Of a stretch of 64,000 nt of DNA, positions 45,242 through 57,140 are shown one piece after another (positions within the stretch are counted from its first letter, which is position 1; each line of letters starts with the position of its first letter). The stretch is from Polytrichum commune (Eukaryota; Streptophyta; Polytrichopsida; Polytrichales; Polytrichaceae). Location of the stretch: positions 23,622,001 to 23,686,000 of the forward strand of contig OX485806.1 of NCBI GenBank assembly GCA_950295325.1, read 5' to 3'. The notes under the pieces are model-generated. The model ran no database searches and had not been told where the DNA came from. It saw nothing but the letters and a program-made list of their open reading frames with translations. The position numbers and the translations under genes are program-made.

Positions 45242-48200
45242 ATGGACCACAGGTGCACTTTCCGCCTTGCTGTGGCGGCGTTTTGCATCGTCTACGGATG
45301 CATAGCCTTTGCTATGATCGAAGGCAGAGGAGTTTCTCCAAACATGTCATCATACATGCATCGTCCATTCGAAGGGCACGAGCCGTCGAAGCCGGCGCAA
45401 AGGGAGGATGACGACTTCATGAGCTGGGTGAGGAGGATGGGTGAAATTCATAGACAGAAGCAATTGTTGCTGCAGCGGCAATCTACTACTACTGAAGAAT
45501 ACTCAGGACGTGAGGGGGTGAGAAATCCAGTGGCGGCCATGACGTGGTTAGACTGGAAGCCCACAATGGTGACGCCCAAGACGCTTATCATCGTCGACCA
45601 GAATGGCAACGGCGACTTTCTCACCATAGCCGAGGCAATTAACTCAATACCACGAAACATGTATCGACCATACCGGGTCACAGTGCAGATCAATGCTGGT
45701 GTCTACCGGTAATATGCCGATCCATCAACATACATAGAACTCATGTATATATACATGGCTAACATAACATCACTATAATAGATGCAGGTTTGTTGAAATA
45801 CTTACAAGTTAAGCAGCAGAGTTTGTACATCACCTTGCAAATAAAGTTGTAATTCATGTGGTGTAGGGAGAAGATAGTGATACCGAAGAATAAGCCCATG
45901 GTGACGCTACAAGGATATGGGCAGCCCATGATCGATTGGAATGACGCGGCGTTCATGACATTCAACTCCACACTTGATAGTGCTACGGTGGGGATCAGCG
46001 GCGGCTACTTCATGGCGCGCAACATCACATTTCAGGTGAATACTTCTGCATTGAAAGATGTTAATACACATGCTTTGTCGACATGTTTTTGTCTCCCAGA
46101 GATGGATAGCCTCTTGACAATTCGGGCAAAGTGGAGTGTTATATTGGCTGTGAGAACATGTAGTATGCAATCTGGGTTGAAGATTCCTGGCTTTGCATGT
46201 AATAGAAATTCACAAATTTCTGTTTCATATATTGAGATTATTATGGAAAATGATCACTTCGAGAACATGTAATATGCAATATGGGTTGAATCATAGCTTG
46301 CATATAATAGAAATTCATAGCTTACATTTCTGCTTCACATATTGAGATTATTATGGAATATTTAGCGATCACTTTGACAACAGGTATGCAATGATGCAGA
46401 ACTCTGCGCCACAGCCGAGCGAAGGAGCGGTGCGGCACCAAGCTGTGGCGCTTCGTGTCTCGTCCGACCTTGCAGCTTTCTATGATTGCGCATTCATTGG
46501 TTACCAAGACACTTTGTATGACCACCACGGTCGCCATTACTTCAAAAACTGCTTCATCCAGGGCAACATTGACTTCATCTTCGGTGATGGCCTTTCCATC
46601 TACAAAGTAAGCGTCCAACCTAAGTCACAGAGAAAGGGGGGTGGGGAACTCATTGAAGGAAAACGAAATAATTGTGATCCAGTGTTACAGATGTGCACGA
46701 AAATGTCCTTGAAACCGCAATCTGCGGTCGTGTTCTCTGCGGCCCTTGATTTTGTGAGTGGGGACTCCTTAACCCCGGAACCTATGGGAAGTTGGAAATC
46801 TGAGGTTAAGTCGCCTAATGCCGGAATAGCGCTTGGATGGTTGAATTTCTTGACTTGATTTCTAGTGAATCTTATCTATTGTGGTCCACTCAATCAAAAT
46901 CATGGGGCCATCTGGATGAACCGGATATCTTCAATCAACCATGGGGGCTTGTCCTTGGGGAAGATAATTAAGTGTAGGCCAACTTATCTGGCGTTCACCT
47001 TTGATAGGAAGCAAGAACCCTTGAGGTCTCTCTATTTCTCGTGATGCCTGTTTCGATATGTATAATACACCCCTTGCACACGGCGAACGTCAGATGTTTC
47101 TGAACGTCAAGATCCTTCCTGCAAGTTGGGAAGCGACCTTTTGGTGCACTTTAACATTGGACGACCGAGAACGTTCGACGTCCGATTGCGGTGTACTACA
47201 TGGTTGTCGAACGTTTTGAACATTCGACGACTCTCAAAATATGATAATCAGATGAAAGACCAAATTATTGTCCTCGTCATAAATTCTGGCTTACGATTGG
47301 TGACAACGTATTGGTTTCTCATCCTCGTATCTGAGTCATGACTTTCTACCAGAACACTTTCACCTTTACCCAATCGTTGGACGTTTCGGAACGTTCGAAG
47401 TTTCAAAACTTTTTTGCACTCGTACTCGCACATGCACACGCAAATGCAACGATTGTCAACTCTATTGGTTTTGAAAACGTCTGACGTTTGGCGATTGCGA
47501 GCGGTGTATAATATTCAAGCTGATGGCAGCATCAAGTCATCACTTCCTCCTCTTTGAGCTAATGTTAAATAAGAAGCTCTCGGCTCACGTACCTTTTGTT
47601 AATATGTAGGGGTGCACCTTGAATGTCGTCCCATCCGGGTGGGGAGCAGTCGCGGCGCAGAAGAGGCAGAATGCAATCGAGAATACAGGATTCTCTTTTG
47701 TGATGTGCACCATTACAGGCTCTGCTGGTCAAGTCTACTTGGGGAGAGCGTGGGGGGCGTATTCTCGAGTTGTCTATTCCTACACCTACATGGCAGACAT
47801 CATCAACCAGCAGGGCTGGATGGACTGGGGCATCCCCGAGAGGCAATTGTGAGCCCCTCAAAACTCCTCCCTTCTTCAACCCTCTCCAAATTCTTTATCT
47901 TTCTGCAGCATTTCTTGAGCACTTTACAATATGGCCAAGGGGCTTTACTCCGAGATTGTGAGCTCATCCGAAATTGGTTTCACCATGGACAATTGGACAT
48001 GGGTTTTGTGTGGATACGGCCTCTAAGCGTCGTGTACAGACATACAAGCGGCCGGACTCTCCACTGAATGCTATTTCGTTACCATCCTATTCACGTACGA
48101 CTTGTTTTGGTCGGGAGTTGGTTGTTTTGCATACAACACTTTCCATGCTCAATAAGTTTTCGTGTTGAATGGAGTTTGTGTTTGAAGTTTTAACAAAGGA

Positions 48201-49021
48201 CATTTGTATATCGGTTCGTTGAGGGTCAAACTCATTTTTGGCACGTCAGGAGGTGCTTGAAATATATATATATATCTTTTTCGAACCTCCACACCGGCTC
48301 CATTGCAGCATGAATCGGAAACCTATAGAACATGGAATGTGTTGTACGCAGAAAACCAACTCCCCACCAAAACTCCGGTTAAATTAACGGGTAACCCTAC
48401 TGAGTTCTAATAAACCAAGGTTTGTGAAATTCTAAAGTGTGTCATGGTCTCCTGGTTTTTGTGTTAGACCCACCTCAACAAGGTGAGCTTGATGTAAAAT
48501 ACGGTAGACAATGAAACATTATCCATTGCATGTCGTGTAGAACTCCATGTACGTGAATGTGCAGTGTAGGCGAATCCATCCATTCACCTACTTTACACCG
48601 TTCATAATTTCCATACATCTATTCAAACTTCCTTGGACCCGTAGGCCCTGAAGCTCCAGTTTATAGTTTCAATGAAGTGGGACGGTCTTGGCACATTCCG
48701 ACAACGAGAGATTTCAATATTTTTTATGGTCACAGGCCCTCAATCTCTAGCAGTGTAGAATGCCCCTTAGAATGATGTTATTGCGCACCAACCTGCAACG
48801 TTGCACATCCTTGCCGATGAAATTGGTTGCTGTTGCATGAACTGAAAGAATGTGTTTTGGAGATATGCAGGACAGTGTTCTACGGACAATACAGATGTAC
48901 AGGTCCCGGGTCGCTGGAATATGGCAGAGTGCCATGGTCACACGAACTTACAGATGAAGAAGCGGCCCCCTTTCTCTCTCTCTCCTTCATCGATGGCGAA
49001 ACTTGGGTTCCCGAAGTGTAG
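45242..49021 (+). CDS. Pectin methylesterase (carbohydrate esterase family 8), five exons, no inhibitor domain
   Basis: This secreted enzyme removes methyl esters from homogalacturonan in the cell wall. Exons fitted to GT-AG junctions are 45242-45708, 45867-46035, 46400-46606, 47610-47848 and 48871-49021, joining in frame to 410 aa. Residues 1-26 form a signal peptide. A ~75-residue linker follows in place of the PMEI pro-domain, so it is the type without an inhibitor domain. The catalytic set is complete: Gln226 (HQAVALR), Gln248-Asp249 (GYQDTLYD), Asp270 (GNIDFIFG), Arg327 and Trp329 (YLGRAW). Spacing between the first four agrees with the well-studied carrot enzyme. The C terminus has [26 protein letters not shown] and SFIDGETW. 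Intron 3 (1003 bp) carries a TIR element with a target duplication; intron 4 is 1022 bp. Pectate lyase upstream uses the product of this reaction. Confidence 0.95.
47068..47506. mobile_element. MITE-like element in intron 3 of the pectin methylesterase, 7-bp duplication
   Basis: The left end CACCCCTTGCACACGGCGAA and the reverse complement of the right end CACCGCTCGCAATCGCCAAA continue into a shared ACGTCAGA, giving imperfect TIRs of about 34 bp. TATAATA flanks both ends exactly (47061-47067 and 47507-47513). The interior repeats GAACGTTCGA-like words. The duplication length and CA start are closest to hAT elements (8 bp usual), but the assignment is tentative. It lies wholly inside an intron, so coding is unaffected. 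Confidence 0.8.
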
Positions 49022-51312
49022 TGAGCCAGCCATGCATCAACATTGATTACTTATCCTTGTAGAGAATTGAACCCCAATTGAACCATTGTTTGTGTGCTGA
49101 TGGCTTCAGATTCTTAAGGTCGCAAATTGACTAATTTGTTCCAAGGCTCATATAAATTATGTGTAATTAAACCACAAACACCGGCCTGTGTGCATGCATC
49201 TTTTGATCAGCTGGATTCATTGGGGCTGACGTGTATGGAAAGGGCATTGCTCGGTGTGACTCATTCTGGAGCGAGGAATCTGATGTCGATTTTTTTTTTT
49301 TTTTTTGGTTGTCTGATTGAAAATAATTAATGTCTGACTCGTGCTTCAGGTGAGATTATGATCAAGGACGTCATTGGACATCCCCCGGGATACAAGTAAA
49401 ATACTTTGATTCTGTTCACCTACACATGACTAGTATGGTTGTCCGAGCCCGTTTGCACTCGTGGATATGAATTGATATGAATTGATATCCCATATGAACC
49501 CAACTCCATGCACCATGCAACTATATGCCCATGCTCATGCGTACCTGTCATATATTTTGTCTTCTACTGGGCATGCGGAAAGAAAATTCATGTCTACATC
49601 GTGTAAGGCCCACTAGTTGGAAGGATGCCATCAAAAACTGCTTGACGTGTGCCCTTCTTTCCATTGCAGCTCAAATTTCACTCTTTCATACATGAAACTA
49701 TATTTGTTTCCCTCTTATTTACCTTTTACTTGCCCAACAAGAGATGGGTTTCATTTATTTCCTAGACCACATTCCCCTTGGGGTAACTTTTGACTACTAT
49801 GAGTCTGGAAGTGGCTGCTCAATGTGTCACAATTGTTTGCTATACCTCCTTCCCCGTTGTAGGTGAGTTGGTGCCTCAATTTCATTGATTATCGTTTGAA
49901 TTAAGGTAATCTCTCAAAAAGTCATATTTCTCTAGGCTTTCAACTCTTCATAGCTCTTCACCGTGTTTGGGACTTTGCCTTGCCATTGTCGTTGTCTCTC
50001 ATGGCCACAACCACTTTGCTTGAATAGAAAACATGATTTGTTTTAAACTTTCAAGTGTGCATGTGGGAGAAAGCCTTCGACAAGGCTGCTCAAACCTTTC
50101 CCTAGCACCTCGAATGGCATGAGAAAGATTTCTGATCCGCATGAAGTACCACAACATGTAAGAGCTTATTCTTGAATTTGACAACATATGGCATCATGAG
50201 GGTTTAGGGTATAGGGTTCGATGATTGCGAACTGCAAGAGACAGAAGGTGTGCAACTTCAAAGACAATGCCAATGTATGGCAAGAAAGTTGTTCCCACTT
50301 ACAACTGCACTCCAAAGTCTTGGAATATACTAGCATGTCAGCTTGAAGATGAGGAAAAGAAAAGAAAACCCTTAGAAATGAGATCTAGGGTAGCTAAGGT
50401 GCGAATTCAAAAAGGAGGCATCCACAACTTCAGGCATCTAGGCGCCACAGGAACCATCCCTAAATTTGTAATTACCTCAATCCCATGGGAATTAGGGAGT
50501 TGTAATGGAAGGTATGCATGTGTTGGGGACAACATGCTTCAATGATATGTTAGTTGAGTGTTGTAGGATTTAGGAATTCACAAAATGTGGTTTTGTGGAC
50601 AAGGTGCTCCATTTATGTGTTGCTAGAGTGTTGTATGGTTTTAGAAATGCCCGCCAAAAAATGGTGAGAAATATGCATGTGAGTAAGGTAATGATGAGAA
50701 TCATTGGCATCTATAATGCACTACACATTGAAAGCATGTAAGGATTAGTGTAGTTGGTGATTAGAATAGGGAGATGAATTTAGCATGGCCAAGGGCAACA
50801 ATTGTGTTGGATTATTTCTTGAGGAGATCATGTCCAAAATTTACCCCTTCTTAAATATTTTAAGAAAGCAATGCTTGACTGCTTGTCAAACATGAACGAA
50901 TTATAAAACGTGTAAAGTCAACATAGTACACAACATGAGAGAAAGTAAGGGTTTGAAAGCTTCTTTGCAATTAAGTAGAACCTTTTCAAGGAAAATATAT
51001 GTGTACGTCGATGTTGAATTAAATTTGAGCATGGCTAGGTGGTTACATACATTGTGAATTATGCAGAGGTCATATGCATGAAAATGAGGGACTATACAAT
51101 ATTTTAGAGATGTTGGTATATATGCTATGCATTGTGAGAGGGATGTCATGCACAAGCAACTTCCAACCGTCTCCCATGGTTAGACCATGGGACATACCCC
51201 TTAAATCCCATGGGTCACAATGTTATAAATGGGAAGTTTGTATGTCCTATGATAGAGGGGAATCATCATAAAGTGCTTAAAAGCCCCCTTATTACACGTG
51301 TAATGTGCAATG
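49022..51312. other. Intergenic sequence downstream of the pectin methylesterase
   Basis: No AATAAA close to the stop codon. A T17 run lies at 49291-49307. The 106-codon frame at 50225-50545 is unassigned and has no recognised motif. Confidence 0.4.
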
Positions 51313-51425
51313 AGTTGGTGGCTAAGGTGTTGAAGTAGGGTTGTGAGGTCTAAGGCTTGCAATTGAATCCCTCCGTCAATACCCCTAGCTAGGCCTCATA
51401 AGTGGGAAGGGGCTACCTATAGCTT
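51313..51425 (+). repeat. Possible tRNA-derived SINE head
   Basis: GGTGGCTAAGGTG (51317-51329) resembles a pol III A box, and GCAATTGAATCC (51359-51370) resembles a B box (GGTTCGAATCC), at about 40 bp spacing. TCCGTCAATACCCC and a GC-richer block follow. It does not fold as a tRNA by eye. Boundaries and tail are not evident. Confidence 0.3.
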
Positions 51426-54400
51426 AGACCAAGCTTATGGAATGTATATGATTATTTAATTTTAAAAATTTCCCTTTGAAAAAACTCCCAAGTAGCATAT
51501 TCCCATCATCCATACAAAATGTCCCATCTACATAATTTCCCATGTCCAACTGAACATTCCCATTATCAATCAAGGGACATGAGCAAAATTCCCACTCTTT
51601 CCACATCCTTTTCCAAGCCTTATGAACCATGGGACATGAAAGGGAATTTTGGGAAATTTCCCTATTGGGACACAAGTGAAAATTCCATGTGATGTTTCAT
51701 CTCTCCTCAAAATCTAGGGCACAACCAATAGGTTAAAGGGAAAGTCTTTGGGACGATGCATTGTGGAAATTGTGGATGTTGTGTGTGGCAACACAACACC
51801 TTTGGCAAAGTGCCTACACACAAGGAGATCATAATTGCATAATAAGGTGGATGGCATAAATTAGAGCAAGCCACAAGATTGAAGGGAAGTGTAGTTCAGA
51901 AGAAGGCATTGAAAATGAACAACACAAAGCCATGCCAACTATTGCAAAGCCAAATTTGTAGATGGGAATGCATGCACCCCAACATGTAGGATCCAATGAG
52001 CAAACAAAAAGATTCTTCCAAGGCATCTGATGAAAAAAAAAAAAGGTTGACAAAATAGATACACATGGATTACTTCACCCTTGCTAAGTGAAATCACAAT
52101 TGCGTAGGTCTCAAAGAGCGGGATAGAAAATTATGAATGGTGTTATATGTTACCTAATAGTAGTTTGCATTATGAGTGAAGAAGGTTAGCATGCGTGTAA
52201 ATCCACACTGGTTTTGGACTAAATTGTGAAACTTATTCTCATTCTAGAAGACTAGCAAGAGATTGGTCTTGTTTTGATTGAAGTAGGCATGTTGATGATA
52301 TGTAAACATTGACCATCTTGATTACATGGGACATCTACAAGGGTCAAAGTGCAATCTGCTTATTATATTGTCTTAGAGGTTGCATGTACACAACAAAACA
52401 ATTGCAATTATTTTTTGTACATGAGGTGTTTTGACCATTTTGGGTCACTCGTGGAATGTATGTAGGGTTCGAAAAATCACTAGATGAGGAAGAGCAACCC
52501 ATTTTGGAATTCGTGGATTGATTCATCTCTTGGATCCTAATATTAGGTAGATATATAATTACAACCACTATATATAATATGAAATATATAATTGGGTTCG
52601 TATTTAAAATAATAATAAATTATGAAGTGGATTACGTAACGAAAAACCACAATGGAGAAGAGCACACTAGTTGTGAATTGCCAAAAACAACCAATGAATA
52701 GGTGTGAAAATGACAAAATGGAGGTAATAACAATGGAGTTAAATATGGAAACGCAAAGTTAGCCATTTTCATGTGAAATATACAAAGTAAAACATAAACA
52801 ATCACTATAAAATATTTCTAGCTAGGATTCGAATTGTAAAGTGGCGAAAGGAGTGTAATACATAATATCATGCAATTATATAATATTTTCAATTATTTTA
52901 TTATGTGAATTGAATAGACAAAGATAAAGATGCTGAAAATCTTTTAGGCTCCCAAAATAGCATGAATCTGTACGCTGGCAAAGCAAGGGGGCCCACCGAT
53001 TGTCTTTTCTAAATTCATCAGGAATGTGTCAATCGGTATCAACACACACTCACACTAATTACCGCAAGTGTTGGTAACTACCCCTCAACCTAACAGTGAA
53101 TCCTACTTTGTCCTATTGCCCATGCCATGGTGCCAACCTTACCTCCATGGCCACTACCCTCTCTAGATTCCTTACCATGCCCACCTTTTGCACTTGTAAT
53201 TCGTCACCTTTCCACATTTGTTTCATCTTTTCTTTTGTCATATGTTCGTTATGGGAATATATATAAATATAAATTTAATTTTTTTTTGACATGTGGCCCT
53301 TTTTTTTGGAAAGCTAGTTGGACATGTTTCCATCTTTTGTAGACCACCACCTTCACCACGAGCTCCGTGGTATTTAGATAACCTAATTTGGATTCATAAC
53401 ATTGTATGTACAAACAAGAAATAATAGGACCATAGAGATCAATAGTCACAATCTTAAGCACAAACGCCTTGCTTTTGTGCCTTGACATATTTTTCCACGA
53501 CATCCATGTCATTACATGTATAAGTACCTATAGTAAAATAAAGGTCATAATATATGGGTGCAAGCACGGTAAAGTGAACAAATCTTGATTCATGCCTAGT
53601 GTTAAGTGAAAGCGATTCAAAACTGTACTTCACAAAACTTTGAATTTTGTGAAGAAAAAAATTATAAACATTTAAAAAAATATTGATCTACAAAGCCAAG
53701 CAATTTGTAATGACAAAAAAATTCCGAGAAAAGTCTACACATTTTAGAAGATTGTGCAAATGGTGTGCAAGTAGGTGATATTGAAATTACAATAAAATTA
53801 CATTAAAATGATGGTTTACTACAAATTTTTGGGATGATGCCCTCAAATAGATAATGAAGTCAAGGAACATGAAAAATTATTCCAACTTCAAAATATTTAA
53901 GTTCATGAAATCAACGTCCAAAACCATATTCAATCATTTGCTTTTGAGCATCACTTTTAGTGAAAAGTTCTGAAGATCTCAACTTGATATTCTACATTTG
54001 AATATTTAACACAACAATAAAAGTCATCATGGAAAAAGAAAAAAAATCCAATTGAATCAACACTTTGCTACTACTTTTAGGCCTTTGACCAAAACATTTA
54101 TGATTTCAGGACACTAGAACACTATTTTGATCCACTTTACGATGCTTACACACATATATATATATATGACTATCTGTGACTCTCCCTATCATCACTTGAT
54201 TTTTGTGCCCATAGCCAGCTCACGTCCTTGTACAAGATGTTTGCACATCTAATGCACAGGACAGGTGCAAAGGCACTAGGTGAATCCACCATAGCCACCA
54301 TGATATTTGGCCAGGAGAGGAAGTGAGTTTTGGTCCTTAATCTTCATGTATTGAATCTATTGAAATGTACCTTAATGTTACGCACATATTGTGACACCTG

Positions 54401-54698
54401 TTGTTGTCATCACCCTCTGCTTGAATGTCAAATACCTACAACGCATTTGCTGGATGGAAGTGGTATGTGATACAAGACCAGTGGCAATCTCCTCTATCTA
54501 CAATTGTGATCCTTACACAACTGTAGTAATAGTGCTAGGTCATCAATTAGTTCTCTCTGGAGACGGATGAAGCATTTGTTTCATTGCTAAAACCCTAAGC
54601 GGCACTTTCTCAAATTTGACACAAACCTCAAAAGTTCACTTCAAGAGCATGATTGTGTCCTAAGCTTGTGAATTGATGTGTAGAATGTAACATGCCAT

Positions 54699-54699
<1 letters not shown>
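51426..54699. other. AT-rich intergenic sequence
   Basis: No gene recognised. Short CCATGGG words cluster at 51170-51220 and 51620-51640, and CCCAT/ATGGG words form loose inverted repeats at 51470-51670. An (AT) tract lies at 54153-54166. Confidence 0.45.

Positions 54700-54731
<32 letters not shown>
54700..54731 (+). repeat. CA microsatellite
   Basis: About 16 AC units, ending 8 bp before the TIR element at 54740. Confidence 0.9.
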
Positions 54732-54732
<1 letters not shown>

Positions 54733-54739
54733 CAAATGC

Positions 54740-55110
54740 TATACCGTAACACCATAGCAGGTTCGCCACCTGCCGCACGAATATTTAATTTTTTTGAAAA
54801 AATAAGGTTCGCGTTCCAAAAATAGATTTTTTTGAAATTCGTCTTCTCATTTATTGGATTAAAAATCATTCGTGTTTAGGGTGGGAAAGATGTGCAGAAA
54901 TTTCATCCTAATTGCGTTTTTCATCCATTTATGACGGCCCAACTTGTTTAAACCTATGTCATTCCCTAATCTTGATTTTCTGTCTTTTCATTTTTATCAC
55001 AGTATAATTTGAGAGTTATTCGTTTCTCTTTGCCTGTAATTTCTATTTTTTTACGTTTTTTTTTTTTTTGGAATTATTTATGAACGAACCTGCTATGGTG
55101 TTACGGTATA
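54740..55110. mobile_element. TIR element of about 370 bp with perfect 26-bp ends
   Basis: 54740-54765 and 55085-55110 are exact reverse complements over 26 bp (outer bases TATACCGTAACACC, inner AGCAGGTTCG). If the outermost TA is the target duplication, the element is 54742-55108 and resembles Tc1/mariner-type MITEs, which duplicate TA. The interior is AT-rich with T and A runs and no coding capacity. Identical ends suggest a young or still mobilisable copy. Confidence 0.85.
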
Positions 55111-55831
55111 TGTTAGCAATAAACTAAAGCTTTATAAGTCTAGTGTTTCCGTGGAATCAAAGACACTTTGAATATGCCAGCATCAAAAGCCATGAAAGAC
55201 ATTCATTTGCAATTTCAAGATGATCTAAGAACGTTTGAAGGCTCTATGTCTTACGATAGGCTCACTATTGTAATGAGCTCGTATAGGCCGGCTTCAGATG
55301 AAATTGGGTATGCACAAGGGTGACCTAGATATCATGCAAATTTCATTGATATAGGGAATGCATACCATGAGCTACGGGATATGCAACTCATGCTAGAGCT
55401 CATCTCGACAGCAGACAAGATGAAATCAGACCAACGATTGTCCAGTAATTCAACAATTTCAATACAATCTTCCAACACAATCGGCACTCCAGCCCATAGC
55501 TGGTGTTTATTGCACCATCCTGATGTACTTTCAGTCCCATTAGCCTTTTCGGCTTCCCAGACTTATAAATCAATTTCATTTCAATGTAAGTAATTTATGA
55601 GCGTTGCAGCAGAAATGCTCTAGGTCCACTATCTAAGTAATTGGGACCACTGAATAAGTAATGCGGGTCACCCCACTGGTGATAGGCAACAAAATTTAAC
55701 ACACTCGAATCCTAATTCCCTGACCTGAACATCCAAGCCGACAGCGCGAATTACGATTGAGTGCGTATTAATTTACTAGCACTGGGTAACTGGTATGAAT
55801 CACTGGATAACGAACTGTTCTTATATATGAT
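55111..55831. other. Intergenic sequence downstream of the Root_cap gene
   Basis: Includes the likely 3' untranslated region of the minus-strand gene. The 70-codon plus-strand frame at 55381-55593 is unassigned. Confidence 0.4.
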
Positions 55832-57001
55832 TTACCTGCGGCAAGCGATGCCGCCAGGAATGCCGTTGGGGAGGCCGCTGCTCCCGCACACGGCGTTGAA
55901 GCTGGGCATGGCGGAGCCTTCCTCGATGGCGGTGGCCGTGTACCGGCTCACCTTGCAGTCGGTCGCCAGGAGTGAGGAAGAGAAGAATTTGTCGGCCCCT
56001 CCCATGATGGGCATCACCACGCCCCTCTTGGTGGGGTTCACGAATCCGGGCTGGTACGTCTGGCCCAGCACCCCGTTCACCGACGACGACAGGTTGTGGA
56101 ATCGGAATTGCATGTCCAGGTGGGCGAAGCAGTCGTCGTCGGTGATCCCGTACCCGTGCCCGTCGCTCTCCTTCTTGCTGATGGGCACCACGCTCAATGC
56201 CACACCCATCTTCTCCCTGATTCTCACGTCCACCGTGTTGGCGGCGCCGATGCGCTCGAGCGTGACCAGCTCGTCGGCCGAAGTCCAGGAGGACATGGGC
56301 GCGTTCTCGATCTCCACGGCAACGCCGTCGTAAGAGAATTCCAGGTGGTCCACGCTGTTGTCCCATTTGGCCACGGGTTTAGCCGACACGGTGAGCGCGT
56401 GGGATCCGAAGACGAAGCCGAGAGCTTGCACCCACGTGAAGTCGCGGGGGCGGCCCTCGGGGCGCTTGCCGATGAAGTGGGCGTTGATGTGGAGGTCGCT
56501 GTCGGAGACGAGGCAGAAGTCCTGGTTCTTGCGGCCGTGGAAGTAGAACATCACACCATCGCCTCCCACGATGCGGGGGTCTCCGCACACACCACCGCGC
56601 TTCTTGCAACCCGCTGTCACAGTAGTTCATTGACAGATAGACAGCACAAAAACCATCGTCAGCGCCTTCACGTCAGCTTCCCATACAATTTCATGGAGAG
56701 TTAAACAGGCTGAACGATCTGTAATATGTATACATAGTGAGGTAAAATCGACTGCACATACAACCATTGTCCAAACTTGTTATCCATTAGAAATCTGAGT
56801 GGGATAGGTCGACCACATACGCTTCTTCTTCTTCCCGGCGTCGCCATCCTTGTCGGGGTTGTCTTTGCCTTTGCCTTTGGCTGCAGCAGTAGTAGCAGCA
56901 GTAGTAGCAGCAGCAGCGGCGGCGGCGGCGATGCCTGCTTGCATGAGCAGCATGCAGACTACCAGAGACAGGAGCAACAGCGAGGACTTCTTGGACTCCA
57001 T
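55832..57001 (-). CDS. Root_cap / LEA-related secreted protein, two exons
   Basis: Exon 1 is 57001-56821 and exon 2 is 56613-55832, with a 207-bp GT-AG intron (donor GTATGT, acceptor GACAG). They join in frame to 320 aa. The first ~25 residues are a signal peptide (LLLLSLVVCMLLMQAG). An Ala/Thr-rich then Lys/Asp-rich linker (GKGKDNPDKDGDAGKKKK) leads to the domain that starts with CKKRGGVCGDPR and IVGGDGVMFYFHGRK, continues with FCLVSDSDLHINAHFIG and RDFTWVQALGFVFGSH, and ends with FNAVCGSSGL and GIACRR. This order and the Cys positions match the plant Root_cap family (annotated as LEA-related), whose biochemical role is not established. The family is secreted, so a cell-wall or mucilage setting is likely. 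Start at 57001 is the only ATG giving the signal peptide. The coding region is GC-rich, which produces long shadow frames on both strands. Confidence 0.92.
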
Positions 57002-57025
57002 AATCAATCACACCAGCAAAATGCC

Positions 57026-57039
57026 TGATCACGTGATCA
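57026..57039. promoter_or_regulatory. Perfect palindrome with G-box in the 5' leader
   Basis: TGATCACGTGATCA is a perfect 14-bp palindrome centred on CACGTG, 25 bp upstream of the Root_cap start codon and between it and the TATA-like box. G-box cores bind plant bZIP and bHLH factors and are typical of ABA- or light-responsive genes. Function here is inferred. Confidence 0.5.
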
Positions 57040-57130
57040 AGCAAAATGCTTGCAGCAGCTGGGATCCCAACAGCAATTGGAGCTTGAAAGTCAGGAGCGC
57101 TGTTGGATGACTCGAGATTCAGGGTGCCCT

Positions 57131-57140
57131 TAATTTATAG
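57131..57140 (-). promoter_or_regulatory. Likely TATA box of the Root_cap gene
   Basis: On the minus strand this reads CTATAAATTA, 130 bp upstream of the start codon, giving a leader of about 100 nt. An ACGTG core lies further upstream at about 57234-57238. Confidence 0.6.

Noticed and set aside
46607-46858. Continuation of the pectin methylesterase exon 3 frame to 46858
   Set aside because: It reads through a GTAAGC donor, and the family alignment resumes at 47610 after a GTAG acceptor.
55821-56704. Long open frames of 181-202 aa overlapping the Root_cap gene in other frames and on the plus strand
   Set aside because: They are shadows of a GC-rich coding exon; only the 262-aa minus frame has family motifs.
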